Assembly: GCF_000817785.2 (NCBI RefSeq)
Contig: NZ_JTCM02000041.1
Location: forward strand, 1 to 55,072
Direction: 5' to 3'
Length of the DNA: 55,072 nt
Source: Hassallia byssoidea VB512170
Lineage (GTDB): Bacteria; Cyanobacteriota; Cyanobacteriia; Cyanobacteriales; Nostocaceae
Within the stretch, counting starts at the first letter, position 1; the number at the start of each line of letters is the position of its first letter. Below the pieces are notes generated by a model, which ran no database searches, was not told where the DNA came from, and was given only the letters and a program-made list of their open reading frames with translations. This document shows, in pieces, positions 33,204 through 42,477 of this stretch. Made by a program: the position numbers and the translations under genes.

Positions 33204-34664
33204 ATGGCTCAAATAAACTTGGACAAGCGGCGAAACCTATGGTTTGAGCGCTTAATGGCAATTATTGCTTTGATTAATTTATGCATTTGTTTGTTTGATT
33301 TAAGTTATATTCCTTGGCGGGATTTCTACTTGCGAAAAGTTCCCCAAATTACCAAGGTTTATGACAAAGTAAAAGGTATTGAACCGCATCGAGAAACAGA
33401 AAACTATCTAGCAAATGTCAAGTTACTAGAAGAACAGGTAAGCCAAACAGGGTTAAAATCCTCAGAAAGTGCAACCCAACTTGAAGAATTGCGGCGTCTT
33501 AGCACTGAGATGATAGACGGTAATCCTTTTGCGGCAGTAAATAAGGGTGGGACGCTGGAAAAAATCAAAAATAGAATGCGCGATCGCACATCTGTAAAAT
33601 CTGCGAAACAAGCGTTTGACACTTTTTGGAGTCAAGCTTATTTAACTGAAAATGGGTGGAATCAAGAAATTGCTTTTTTCAACCAGAAAATTCAACCTTT
33701 AATCGCTACAGACTACTACCGCACAATTGGCGAAAACGGTGAATTTACTGATAATTTTTGGCGAATAGATTTACCATTTGTGATTTTTTTTGCTTTAGAA
33801 TTACTGGCGCGGACTTTTTACATCAGACGGCGCAATCCAGGTTTTAGCTGGTTAGATGCAGTTTTATGGCGCTGGTATGATTTATTTTTGCTGATTCCAT
33901 TTTGGCGATGGTTGCGAATAATACCTGTGTTAGTTCGCCTCGATAAAGCGCATTTATTGAATCTACAACCAGTAAGAAAGCAAATTAATCAAGGAGTTGT
34001 CGCCAATTTTGCCGAAGAACTCACAGAAATTGTCATAGTTAGGTTAATTAACCAGATTCAAGGATCGATAAAGCAGGGAGAGTTAACGCGCTGGCTATTG
34101 CAAAAAGAGAATCATTCTGAGTATGTAGATATTAATAATATTAATGAAGTGGAAGCGATCGCAGGTATCTTTATCAAAGCGATCGTTTATGAAGTGCTAC
34201 CCAAAATCCAACCAGAGATAGTTGCCATATTGCATCACAATATAGATGGTGCCTTCAATCAATCCCCCATCTATCGCAACCTGCACAACCTCCCCGGAGT
34301 AGCACAGATGCAGGCTCAACTGAGCGAACAATTATCAACTCAAATCGCCACAAACCTTTACAACGCTTTAGTTAGCGCCGTCGAAGATCCAGTAGCCGCA
34401 AAACTTTCGAGTCAATTACTGGAACGCTTTAGCGAAGCCTTGGGAGTGGAAATGCAGAAAAAACAAGTACTTTCAGAAATTCAAAGCTTAGTGTTTGACT
34501 TTTTGGAAGAAGTCAAGATTAACTACGTCCAACGCTTATCCCGCGAGGATATAGCGCAAATTATCCAACAAACTCGACAAATGCGATCGCAAACATCAGT
34601 CACCACAGTTGTGACTAAAAGCTCTGCTTTACTACAAACTAGGAATAAGGCAAGTGGTGAGTAG
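33204..34664 (+). CDS. Membrane protein of unknown function with voltage-sensor-like segment
   Basis: 486 aa. A first membrane helix (about 15-34) precedes a soluble loop of about 150 residues. From about 190 to 255 there is a cluster of hydrophobic helices: LPFVIFFALELLARTFYI, WYDLFLLIPFWRWLRIIPVLVRLDKAH. Glu/Arg in the second helix, Asp in the next and Arg-x-x-x(x)-Arg spacing in the last recall S2-S4 of ion-channel voltage sensors. The C-terminal 230 residues are soluble and helical (VANFAEELTEIVIVRLINQIQGSI; VEDPVAAKLSSQLLERF). I cannot assign a family with certainty. No pore loop is visible. The gene stands alone. Confidence 0.75.
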   Translation: MAQINLDKRRNLWFERLMAIIALINLCICLFDLSYIPWRDFYLRKVPQITKVYDKVKGIEPHRETENYLANVKLLEEQVSQTGLKSSESATQLEELRRLSTEMIDGNPFAAVNKGGTLEKIKNRMRDRTSVKSAKQAFDTFWSQAYLTENGWNQEIAFFNQKIQPLIATDYYRTIGENGEFTDNFWRIDLPFVIFFALELLARTFYIRRRNPGFSWLDAVLWRWYDLFLLIPFWRWLRIIPVLVRLDKAHLLNLQPVRKQINQGVVANFAEELTEIVIVRLINQIQGSIKQGELTRWLLQKENHSEYVDINNINEVEAIAGIFIKAIVYEVLPKIQPEIVAILHHNIDGAFNQSPIYRNLHNLPGVAQMQAQLSEQLSTQIATNLYNALVSAVEDPVAAKLSSQLLERFSEALGVEMQKKQVLSEIQSLVFDFLEEVKINYVQRLSREDIAQIIQQTRQMRSQTSVTTVVTKSSALLQTRNKASGE

Positions 34665-34674
34665 GAGAGGGGGG

Positions 34675-34815
34675 GATGGGGAGACAAGGGGACAAGGAGG
34701 ACAAGGAGGACAAGGAGGACAAGGAGGACAAAAATAACTATTACCCATTACCCATTACCCATTACCCATTACCCATTCCCCCATTACCCACTCCCCACTC
34801 CCCACTCCCCATTAT
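34675..34815. repeat. GACAAGGAG, TTACCCA and CCACTCC tandem repeats
   Basis: GACAAGGAG-type units (about 34682-34732), then ATTACCC heptamers (about 34739-34788) and CCCCACT units. They lie between the membrane-protein gene and the rimP leader and contain no gene. Confidence 0.9.
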
Positions 34816-34865
34816 TAATTTCTCACTTCTCCCCCCAAAAGAAATGCGCTAAACTCAATTTAGGT

Positions 34866-34883
34866 CGAACCATTTTTGGTTCG
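34866..34883 (+). promoter_or_regulatory. Upstream hairpin of the rimP leader
   Basis: CGAACC (34866-34871) and GGTTCG (34878-34883) form a perfect stem around ATTTTT. No T-run follows. It precedes a second, terminator-like hairpin by about 35 bp, suggesting a folded 5' leader. Confidence 0.6.
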
Positions 34884-34918
34884 GCACAATACTTCTTGGA
34901 AGATATCCTTATCGCAGG

Positions 34919-34943
34919 AAGTGGGTCAATGCCCACTTTTTTT
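34919..34943 (+). terminator. Terminator-like hairpin in front of rimP (possible attenuator)
   Basis: AAGTGGG / CCCACTT stem (34919-34925 and 34932-34938) with loop TCAATG, followed by a run of seven T. It ends 13 bases ahead of the rimP ATG, so unless it is bypassed it would stop transcription of the rimP-nusA-infB cluster. Since NusA itself affects termination, autoregulation is plausible. Confidence 0.65.
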
Positions 34944-34956
34944 ATTGAATTATTGC

Positions 34957-35418
34957 ATGACTCATCCCTTAGTCCCACAAATTATTGATTTGGCGACACC
35001 AGTAGCAGAAGAACTGGGATTGGAAGTCGTTGGGGTAGTTTTTCATACTAACCAACGTCCGCCAGTGTTGCGGGTAGATATCCGCAATCCCCAACAGGAC
35101 ACTGGATTGAATGATTGTGAGCGGATGAGCCGTGCTTTAGAAGCCTCCTTAGATGGATCGGATATCATTCCAGATGCTTACGTTTTAGAGGTGTCAAGTC
35201 CTGGTATTTCGCGGCAACTGACAACCGACAGGGAATACCTGTCGTTCAAAGGATTTCCTGTAATTGTCTTTACTTCCCAACCCTACGACGGACAGCAAGA
35301 GTGGATTGGTCAGTTGATTCGCCGGGATGAAATATCAGTTTACTTAAACCAAAAAGGTCGTGTAATCGAAATTCCTCGCACTCTCATAAGTAGGGTGCAG
35401 TTGAATGAGAGCAGATAA
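34957..35418 (+). CDS. rimP: Ribosome maturation factor RimP
   Basis: 153 aa with the ATG giving MTHPLVPQI, the normal family length; the frame remains open upstream but that part runs through the leader hairpins. Family features: [55 protein letters not shown], and a C-terminal barrel ending RTLISRVQL. RimP binds the free 30S subunit and is needed for its maturation. It is the first gene of the conserved rimP-nusA-ylxR-infB order. Confidence 0.95.
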   Translation: MTHPLVPQIIDLATPVAEELGLEVVGVVFHTNQRPPVLRVDIRNPQQDTGLNDCERMSRALEASLDGSDIIPDAYVLEVSSPGISRQLTTDREYLSFKGFPVIVFTSQPYDGQQEWIGQLIRRDEISVYLNQKGRVIEIPRTLISRVQLNESR

Positions 35419-35421
35419 AAG

Positions 35422-35540
35422 TTAGGAGTTAGGAGTTAGGAGTTAGGAGTTAGGAGTTAGGAGTTAGGAGTTAAAAGTTAAGAGTTAAGTTTTGAGTTCT
35501 TTTAAAACTCCTAACTCATAACTTACAACTCCTAACTCCG
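35422..35540. repeat. GTTAGGA heptanucleotide array with inverted copy
   Basis: Seven or so GTTAGGA heptamers (35423-35472), a variant AGTTAA stretch, then reverse-complement CTCCTAACTC units (35509-35540). The two halves can form a long hairpin between rimP and nusA. A related inverted pair lies behind infB (41492-41553). Confidence 0.9.
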
Positions 35541-35591
35541 TTCTCCTAATTTATGCTGGGTGTCTGCATAATAATTAAAGGAGATAAATTT

Positions 35592-37208
35592 ATGTCTACA
35601 GTTAAATTAACGGGATTAAAAGATTTAATCGAAAATATCAGTCGCGAACGGAATTTACCGCGTCTGGCAGTTCAATCAGCTATCAGAGAAGCACTACTAA
35701 AAGGTTACGAACGTTATCGCCGTGCCCAAAATTTAGAGCGAAGACAATTTGATGAAGAGTACTTTAATAATTTTGAAGTAGAACTTGATGTTGACGAACA
35801 AGGATTTCGCGTTCTTTCCACTAAAAGCATTGTTGAACAAGTTAGCAATTCCGATCATCAAATTTCTTTAAAAGAAGTTCAAGAAGTAGCTCCGGAAGCA
35901 CAATTAGGTGACTCTGTGGTGCTAGATGTTACCCCTGATAAAGAAGAATTTGGTCGCATGGCGGCGATGCAAACCAAGCAAGTTTTAGCGCAAAAACTGC
36001 GAGATCAGCAGCGCCAGTTGGTGCAAGAAGAATTTCAAGACTTAGAAGGAACTGTGCTGCAAGCAAGAGTACTGCGCTTTGAAAGACAGTCAGTGATTAT
36101 GGCAGTTGTCAGTGGCTTCGGTCAACCAGAGGTAGAAGCTGAATTACCCAAGCGCGAACAATTGCCCAACGATAATTACCGAGCAAATGCTACATTTAAG
36201 GTATATCTGAAAAAGGTTTCTCAAGGACAGCAACGCGGACCGCAGTTACTAGTTTCCAGAGCAGATGCTGGTTTAGTAGTATATTTGTTTGCTAACGAAG
36301 TGCCGGAAATTGAAGATGAAGTTGTGCGAATTGTTGCTGTAGCCAGAGAAGCTAATCCGCCTTCGCGTTACGTCGGACCGCGAACTAAAATTGCTGTTGA
36401 TACTTTAGATCGCGATGTCGATCCAGTTGGTGCTTGTATTGGAGCGCGAGGATCGCGAATTCAAGTGGTGGTCAATGAATTGCGCGGGGAAAAAATCGAT
36501 GTGATTCGTTGGTCGCCAGATCCCGCAACTTACATTGCTAACGGCTTGAGTCCCGCACGAGTCGATGAAGTACGCCTCATGGATCCCGAAAGTCGCCAAA
36601 CTCACGTTTTAGTAGCTGAAGATCAACTTAGTTTAGCTATTGGTAAAGAAGGACAAAACGTCCGTTTAGCTGCTCGTCTGACTGGCTGGAAAATTGACAT
36701 CAAAGACAAAGCGAAGTATGACCCCGCAGCAGAAGATGCAAAATTTGTCGCTGTCCGAGCAAAACATCAACAAGAAGAAGATGAAAGGGAGTTTGAGGAA
36801 CTCGAAAAAATAGAGCAACTACAGCTAGACCAAGCAGATGAGTACGAGGAATTAGAAACATACGACGAGTATCAAGATGAGCAAGATGAGCAAGATGAGC
36901 AAGATGAGCAAGATGAAGAAATAGAAGCATGTCAAAACAAGTTAGAAACAGTTATGAAGTCAGTTGAGAATTTTCCATCTGACTTAAAAGTAGCTTTGCA
37001 AAATTTCATAGAAGAAAGATCGCAATTAGCAGACGATTTTAGACAATTGTTGCTGAAAAGTTCTTTAAGTTCACTAAAACAGCTTTTAGAACGCCTAGCC
37101 GATTTAGCTGTGGCTTCTGATACACCTTTTGCTATAACCAAACTTACTAACGCTTTAGGAATAAAAGGTGCTACATTTCAAAGCATCTTGTCTTTATTGG
37201 TAGTTTGA
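35592..37208 (+). CDS. nusA: Transcription factor NusA with acidic repeat and C-terminal extension
   Basis: 538 aa; AAAGGAG precedes the ATG by 8 bp. The conserved core covers an N-terminal RNA-polymerase-binding domain (ISRERNLPRLAVQSAIREALL), an S1 domain (about 130-200: GTVLQARVLRFERQSVI) and KH1/KH2 (PVGACIGARGSRIQVVVNELRGEKID, LAIGKEGQNVRLAARLTGWKIDI). NusA controls pausing, termination and antitermination. After the KH domains comes a coiled, acidic segment with four DEQ repeats (12-bp DNA repeats near 36872-36915). A helical tail of about 90 residues then follows that is not in the usual core and differs from the E. coli acidic repeats. Confidence 0.94.
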   Translation: MSTVKLTGLKDLIENISRERNLPRLAVQSAIREALLKGYERYRRAQNLERRQFDEEYFNNFEVELDVDEQGFRVLSTKSIVEQVSNSDHQISLKEVQEVAPEAQLGDSVVLDVTPDKEEFGRMAAMQTKQVLAQKLRDQQRQLVQEEFQDLEGTVLQARVLRFERQSVIMAVVSGFGQPEVEAELPKREQLPNDNYRANATFKVYLKKVSQGQQRGPQLLVSRADAGLVVYLFANEVPEIEDEVVRIVAVAREANPPSRYVGPRTKIAVDTLDRDVDPVGACIGARGSRIQVVVNELRGEKIDVIRWSPDPATYIANGLSPARVDEVRLMDPESRQTHVLVAEDQLSLAIGKEGQNVRLAARLTGWKIDIKDKAKYDPAAEDAKFVAVRAKHQQEEDEREFEELEKIEQLQLDQADEYEELETYDEYQDEQDEQDEQDEQDEEIEACQNKLETVMKSVENFPSDLKVALQNFIEERSQLADDFRQLLLKSSLSSLKQLLERLADLAVASDTPFAITKLTNALGIKGATFQSILSLLVV

Positions 37209-37240
37209 GTATTCCTTCATATATCCGCTCACTTTTTAAT

Positions 37241-37286
37241 CGTTTGTTGGCTTGAGCAATAGCCAAACCCAACAAACGAGCTTTTT
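37241..37286 (+). terminator. Intrinsic terminator after nusA
   Basis: Ten-base perfect stem CGTTTGTTGG (37241-37250) / CCAACAAACG (37269-37278), 18-base loop, then AGCTTTTTG. It lies 33 bp behind the nusA stop, so ylxR and infB may have their own promoter. Confidence 0.7.
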
Positions 37287-37610
37287 GAAAAATAAAAAAG
37301 CGATGCCGAGTACGGCAACGCTTCTCTTCTCCCAAAGGGAGACGCTGCGCTCTTTTAGAGGCACGCGGCTACGCGATCGCCCTACGATCCTAAATCGTTG
37401 CATCGGTTGACCTTGGCATCCGCAAGCTATAAATATTCTTAAATGTTGCAAAACAGCAACAAACCGGGTAAAAATACAAATAACTTAATAAACCTTAATT
37501 TATCATGAAGCCAGTTGATAAAGGTTTAATGAAGAACGTAACAAAATGTAAAAATTAGTACTGAGGAGTTATTTCAGAAAAAATACTGCCTTGAAAGAAA
37601 GAGAAACAAG
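37287..37610. other. Gene-free region between nusA and ylxR
   Basis: Contains a GC-rich segment with small palindromes (CTCCCAAAGGGAG at about 37330; GCGATCGC near 37375), then AT-rich DNA leading to ylxR. I see no ORF with support. Confidence 0.5.
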
Positions 37611-37856
37611 ATGAAAAAGAATTACCGACGTTGTATCAGTTGCCGCCAAGTCAAATTAAAAGAAGAGTTTTGGCGGATTGTCCGCGTCTTTCCATCTAGA
37701 CAGGTACAATTAAATGAGGGCATGGGGCGTTCTGCCTACATTTGTCCGCAAGCGAGCTGCCTTTGTGCTGCTCAAAAAAAAAATAGATTAGGGCGATCGC
37801 TACATGCATCAGTGCCAGAAGCACTGTATCAAACATTGTGGCAACGTTTAGCCTAA
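37611..37856 (+). CDS. ylxR: YlxR (RnpM) family RNA-binding protein
   Basis: 81 aa. Family signature at the start: RRCISCRQVKLKEEFWRIVR, then the conserved GRSAYICPQASCL and the final helix (LGRSLHASVPEALYQTLWQRL). YlxR/RnpM proteins are small basic RNA-binding proteins coded between nusA and infB in most bacteria; in Bacillus and related bacteria the homologue modulates RNase P. The usual location between nusA and infB supports the call. Confidence 0.93.
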   Translation: MKKNYRRCISCRQVKLKEEFWRIVRVFPSRQVQLNEGMGRSAYICPQASCLCAAQKKNRLGRSLHASVPEALYQTLWQRLA

Positions 37857-38304
37857 AGCCATACCTACTAATATTCGGGGTTTGGGGGTAATCACTCAGA
37901 CAATTGTACTGACAGCCGTACTAATACGCTATCATCACATTCTGACTTGATTGCTTGGGTTAATGCCAAAATAGTAAATGGGTGTAGGCAGGGCAGCTTG
38001 CTCGCTTCTCAACTTTATTGCAGAGCGGCTAAGCAACATTCCCAAAAGTTTTACTCGATTGTGTTGTGGAATCAGAATCAGCAAAACAAAAAAAAACAAT
38101 ATGGCAACCTGGTAGCGCGATCGCGTGGCATCAACCATCCTTGGGTGGAAAGATGCCAACAGTAAACCGAAACATCTCTCTTTCCTGATTGGAGGCACCG
38201 GCAAAATCGTATCTGGGCAACCTAAACACAGCAGTCAAAGGATGGAGATGTCGCACTTTCAGGCAGCCATCCGCTAAAACTGTAATCTTATTGGGGAAGA
38301 GTGG
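37857..38304. other. Long untranslated leader region before infB
   Basis: 448 bp without a convincing gene. A 72-codon + frame at 37947-38165 and an overlapping minus frame lack start signals and family resemblance. The region may carry the infB leader. I see no strong hairpin-plus-T-run. Confidence 0.5.
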
Positions 38305-41300
38305 ATGAACAACGGCAAAGTGAGAATTTACGAATTATCAAAGGAATTGAATTTGGATAACAAAGAGCTACTAGCAATTTGCGACCAGCTCGATATTGCG
38401 GTCAAAAGCCATAGCAGTACAATTTCGGAAACAGAGGCAGAACAAATCCGGACAGCAGCGGAAAAACTCGCAGCGACGAATGTAATGCCAAAAAAAGAAC
38501 TTACAACCAGTCATAAAGCAAATTCACCACAAATTGGTGGACCTTCCCGACCAACCGCACCCCACAAACAACAAATTTTGGAAATTCGCAAACCCAAAAT
38601 ATTGAGAAACACTACCTCCAACGCCCAAGAGGCGTCAGTTGCTATTAGTACAGAATTTGCTTCTTCTGAGGCTAATCCTCCTTCACCTCCACGACCCTTC
38701 GCCACACCAGTCTCATCATCAATGAAGCCGACGGCACCAACTCGACCAATACCCAAAAATCAGTCTGAGACCCCACAAAAACCTTTTGTGACTGAAGGCG
38801 AGCAAACGCTCGATCGTACTCCAACACCAGAAAAAACAGCCGCAGAAAAACCGGAAAAACCGCCGAGACCAAAACCGGAAAAACCGCCGAGACCGCAACT
38901 AGCAGCGCCACCCGCAAGACCACTTGCGGAAACAGCGACTTCTACAGATGGACAGCCTCTGGTGGAAGTGGGAGAGCCGATTGAAGCGCGATCGCTGACT
39001 CAAACACAAAAACCGATCCTGAAGCGCGATCGCGATCAGGTAAAACCGAAAATCGCCAGACCAACAAGCGACCAGCCCGCACCAGATGCACCCCGTCCAG
39101 CAGGACGACCCACTCCCGCACCAGCCAGACCCGAGCAAAAAGGTAATAGACAAGGCACGCCAACACCCTCAGGAGATCCGCAACGACCCACAAGACCGGT
39201 ACGTCCAAGTGAAAAGCCAGTCGCAGCCTCACTGCCAGTGGCAACTCCACCAAGAGGGCTTGCGGGCGTTTCCGCAAAACAAGACCTTCCGGATGACGAT
39301 CCCGTAGCACCCGATTTGCTCGGCCTCAAACGCCCCACACCACCTCGCCTACTCAAAGGTGGTAAAAAGTGGCAAGAAGAGGAAATTATTGACGAAGTTA
39401 AAGAAAAAGCAGGCAAGCAAGTCACCAAAGGCAAGCGAGTTAAGCCGATCCTGGATGATGAATTTGAAGAAGACTTGCTTGATGATGAAGATTCAGATTC
39501 ACTAGCAACCGTTCAGGTCAGCCTTTCGATCGCTCGTCCTCCCAAACCCAAGGCAAGCCGACCTTCCTCACCTACAGTAGCTCCAACAACTAGCATCCCA
39601 ACTGCTAAAGGTAGTAAAAAATCCAGCAGCCGCGATCGCGATCGCGATCGCGATCAAAAAGGCGGACGGCAGCAAGAGCAAAAGCGCGAACGTCCAGAAA
39701 AACTGGTAGTAACAGGTCCCATGACCGTGCAAGAACTGTCTGAAGCCTTAGCAATTGCCGATACAGAGATTGTGAAAATCCTGTTCATGAAAGGCATGGC
39801 GGTAAGCATCACCCAAAACCTGGATATTCCCACCATTACCCTAATCGCAACCGAGCTAGAAGTACCAGTCGAAACCGCCGAACTAGAATCCGAGGCAATC
39901 AAAGTCACGGAAATGATCGATGCCGAAGACTTGGAAAACCTCGTGCGCCGTCCGCCAGTCGTGACAATTATGGGTCACGTAGACCACGGCAAAACTACCC
40001 TGCTCGACTCGATTCGCAAAACCAAAGTGGCAGCCGGGGAAGCTGGTGGTATTACCCAACACATCGGTGCTTACCACGTCGATGTGGAACATGAAGGCAA
40101 GATGCAGCAAATCGTCTTCCTTGACACCCCCGGTCACGAAGCTTTTACAGCTATGCGGGCGCGGGGAGCGCGGGTGACAGACATTGCTGTGTTAGTAGTA
40201 GCTGCGGATGATGGCGTTCGTCCCCAAACCATTGAAGCTATTAGACATGCCCAAGCCGCTGAAGTGCCAATTGTCGTAGCAATTAACAAAATTGACAAAG
40301 AAGGGGCACAGCCAGAGCGGGTGAAACAAGAACTCACCCAGTATGGTTTAACCGCAGAAGATTGGGGCGGTGACACAATCATGGTTCCCGTCAGCGCCAT
40401 TAAGGGCGAAAACCTAGATACGCTCTTAGAAATGATTTTGATTGTCGATGAGGTAGGCGAACTCTCTGCCAATCCAAATCGGACTGCAAAAGGAACTGTG
40501 ATTGAAGCTCATCTGGATAAAGCAAAGGGAGCAGTTGCGACTTTGTTAATTCAGAATGGTACTCTCCACGTCGGCGATATGCTCGTAGCTGGCTCTGCCT
40601 TTGGTAAAGTTAGAGCAATGGTCGATGACAGAGGAGCCAGAGTTGAAGTTGCAAGTCCAAGTTTTGCCGTCGAGGTGTTGGGTCTAAGTGATGTGCCAGC
40701 AGCAGGCGACGAGTTCGAGGTTTTCGAGAACGAAAAACAAGCACGCGCACTCGCCTCAGACCGGGCAGACAAACAACGCGCCTCCCGTCTATTACAGGGA
40801 CGCGTCACCCTGACAACCCTTTCCGCTCAGGCACAAGAAGGCGAGTTGAAAGAACTCAACTTGATTCTCAAAGGAGACGTACAAGGTTCTGTAGAAGCGA
40901 TTGTGGGATCGCTCAAACAAATCCCGCAAAACGAAGTGCAAATTCGCATGTTATTGGCTACTGCTGGGGAAATCACCGAGACAGATATTGACTTGGCTGC
41001 CGCCAGTAACGCCGTAATCATTGGCTTCAATACCACCTTCGCCAGTGGTGCCAGACAAGCCGCCGATGAAGCTGGTGTGGATGTAAGAGAATACAACATC
41101 ATCTACAAACTTCTAGAAGACATCCAGGCAGCCCTGGAAGGTCTATTAGAGCCAGAATTGGTGGAAGAACACTTGGGGATCACCGAAGTGCGTGCCGTCT
41201 TCCCAGTGGGACGCGGTGCGGTTGCTGGTTGTTACGTGCAATCTGGCAAGCTAGTTCGCAACTGCAAAATCCGAGTGCGTCGTAATAACAAAGTCATTTA

Positions 41301-41469
41301 TGAAGGTGTTCTTGACTCCCTGAAACGGATGAAAGATGACGTTAAGGAAGTGAATGCTGGCTATGAATGCGGTATCGGCGTTGATAAATTCAACGACTGG
41401 GCTGAAAGTGACAGCATCGAATCCTACCAAATGGTGACGAAACGCCGCACTTTGACTCCGACAAGATAA
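38305..41469 (+). CDS. infB: Translation initiation factor IF-2
   Basis: 1054 aa. N-terminal IF2N motif ([21 protein letters not shown]), then about 400 residues of low-complexity Pro/Lys/Arg/Glu linker, typical of cyanobacterial IF-2. A second IF2N-like domain ([21 protein letters not shown]) precedes the GTPase: G1 [10 protein letters not shown]3 DTPGHE, G4 NKID, G5 SAIKG. Domains II-IV follow, with the tRNA-binding C-terminal domain ending near [11 protein letters not shown]-2 delivers initiator tRNA to the 30S subunit. A stacked HIP1 run at about 39632-39654 codes the RDRDRDRD stretch in the linker. Confidence 0.97.
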   Translation: MNNGKVRIYELSKELNLDNKELLAICDQLDIAVKSHSSTISETEAEQIRTAAEKLAATNVMPKKELTTSHKANSPQIGGPSRPTAPHKQQILEIRKPKILRNTTSNAQEASVAISTEFASSEANPPSPPRPFATPVSSSMKPTAPTRPIPKNQSETPQKPFVTEGEQTLDRTPTPEKTAAEKPEKPPRPKPEKPPRPQLAAPPARPLAETATSTDGQPLVEVGEPIEARSLTQTQKPILKRDRDQVKPKIARPTSDQPAPDAPRPAGRPTPAPARPEQKGNRQGTPTPSGDPQRPTRPVRPSEKPVAASLPVATPPRGLAGVSAKQDLPDDDPVAPDLLGLKRPTPPRLLKGGKKWQEEEIIDEVKEKAGKQVTKGKRVKPILDDEFEEDLLDDEDSDSLATVQVSLSIARPPKPKASRPSSPTVAPTTSIPTAKGSKKSSSRDRDRDRDQKGGRQQEQKRERPEKLVVTGPMTVQELSEALAIADTEIVKILFMKGMAVSITQNLDIPTITLIATELEVPVETAELESEAIKVTEMIDAEDLENLVRRPPVVTIMGHVDHGKTTLLDSIRKTKVAAGEAGGITQHIGAYHVDVEHEGKMQQIVFLDTPGHEAFTAMRARGARVTDIAVLVVAADDGVRPQTIEAIRHAQAAEVPIVVAINKIDKEGAQPERVKQELTQYGLTAEDWGGDTIMVPVSAIKGENLDTLLEMILIVDEVGELSANPNRTAKGTVIEAHLDKAKGAVATLLIQNGTLHVGDMLVAGSAFGKVRAMVDDRGARVEVASPSFAVEVLGLSDVPAAGDEFEVFENEKQARALASDRADKQRASRLLQGRVTLTTLSAQAQEGELKELNLILKGDVQGSVEAIVGSLKQIPQNEVQIRMLLATAGEITETDIDLAAASNAVIIGFNTTFASGARQAADEAGVDVREYNIIYKLLEDIQAALEGLLEPELVEEHLGITEVRAVFPVGRGAVAGCYVQSGKLVRNCKIRVRRNNKVIYEGVLDSLKRMKDDVKEVNAGYECGIGVDKFNDWAESDSIESYQMVTKRRTLTPTR

Positions 41470-41491
41470 GGCACTAGTGCAAAATAGCTAT

Positions 41492-41553
41492 GAGTTAGGA
41501 GTTATGAGTTATGGGTTTTCAACTCCTAACTCTCAACTCATAACTCCTAACTC
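41492..41553. repeat. Perfect 19-bp inverted repeat behind infB
   Basis: GAGTTAGGAGTTATGAGTT (41492-41510) is exactly inverted at 41535-41553. A short T-run (TTTT) follows. It belongs to the GTTAGGA family seen between rimP and nusA. It may work as a processing or termination hairpin just ahead of the next ATG (41561). Confidence 0.85.
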
Positions 41554-41560
41554 TTTTACT

Positions 41561-42172
41561 ATGTCCTCATTTCGCTCTGAACCTATTTTGTGGATTCACA
41601 TCGCTGGATTGGCAACGCTGCCGATTTTTTTGCCGCTGTGTTTATTGTTTTTGGCAGTAGGCGATCGCTCACTACCAACCTGGCTAGAACTACTTATAGT
41701 TGCGGCAATTGGCATTCTACCGCTGTTGTGGATGCAGTTACGCCGCCCTTTTTATACATTTGCCCTTCTGGGAGTAGCCCTCAAGCCAGAAATCCTCTCA
41801 GAACCCCAGCGTAAAATTCTCTGTTTAGTTAATACAAAATTAAATCGCCTGCTAGCAGTTGCAGGAGCTGTATTATCAGTTTTGATATTGCTGCTGCTTT
41901 ACCAAGCAACTCCGCTGGTAGCAAACATTGCTCGGCTTTTACCTCAATGGAGAGGTTTAGCATTGCTGCTTGCTGGTTTATTTTTTTTAGCGAGTAATTT
42001 ATTTTTGCAAATTCCCCTGAGTGTCGCAGGAGTTTTGGTGACGAAGGAAACAGAATTTGCAGCTTTAGAACCGTTATCTTTAGAAAAGATTAAGCAGGAT
42101 TTTACAATTTTAGGGGTGCGGGTTAATCAAATCTTGCCCCAGTTGACTGGCAAAGTTAAAACTGAGGAATGA
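41561..42172 (+). CDS. Low-complexity-tail-type membrane protein
   Basis: 203 aa from the ATG giving MSSFRSEPILW; the frame extends upstream through the hairpin repeat but without family sense. Four hydrophobic segments are visible (about 8-30, 38-55, 95-117, 130-158: LATLPIFLPLCLLFLAVG, LELLIVAAIGILPLLW, LLAVAGAVLSVLILLLL, GLALLLAGLFFLASNLFL). Conserved polar words include RRPFYTF and KPEILSEPQRKIL. Similar proteins in cyanobacteria are listed as membrane proteins with a low-complexity tail; function is unknown. It is followed 6 bp later by a 59-codon gene. Confidence 0.75.
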   Translation: MSSFRSEPILWIHIAGLATLPIFLPLCLLFLAVGDRSLPTWLELLIVAAIGILPLLWMQLRRPFYTFALLGVALKPEILSEPQRKILCLVNTKLNRLLAVAGAVLSVLILLLLYQATPLVANIARLLPQWRGLALLLAGLFFLASNLFLQIPLSVAGVLVTKETEFAALEPLSLEKIKQDFTILGVRVNQILPQLTGKVKTEE

Positions 42173-42178
42173 GTAATT

Positions 42179-42358
42179 ATGGCTCGAATTGAAAATAAGA
42201 GTGATGCGGAAATTTGGAATAATCTTATATCGGCGATCGCCGCAAGTTCCGGCTTCCAAAGCTGGCAACTAGAACACGATGCTCAATTACAAAAGCTTAG
42301 GCTCGAGCAACAAGTACAGCGCTATTTGCGGGAAACTTTAGAAACTTTAGCTTACTAA
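42179..42358 (+). CDS. Small conserved-looking protein (59 aa)
   Basis: ATG at 42179, stop TAA at 42356-42358, 59 codons: starts MARIENKSDAEIWNNL and ends QRYLRETLETLAY. A purine-rich GAGGAATGAG lies 5-14 bp ahead, at the end of the previous gene, so translational coupling is likely. The product is acidic and alpha-helical with no membrane segment. It is below the size at which automated ORF lists usually stop. I do not recognise a family; the position 6 bp behind the membrane-protein stop supports a two-gene unit. Confidence 0.7.
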   Translation: MARIENKSDAEIWNNLISAIAASSGFQSWQLEHDAQLQKLRLEQQVQRYLRETLETLAY

Positions 42359-42477
42359 GTAGCTAAGTATAAATGACGAGAAAAAATAATCCGAATAGCT
42401 GATTGCTAATATCACAAAGGCAATTGGCTATTTGGCGCTAGGATAAATATAAGTTGGTTTTATTACCAAAAAAGTAC

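Noticed and set aside
37947-38165. 72-aa frame before infB (and an opposing 89-aa frame)
   Set aside because: No ribosome-binding site and composition unlike neighbours; more likely leader DNA.
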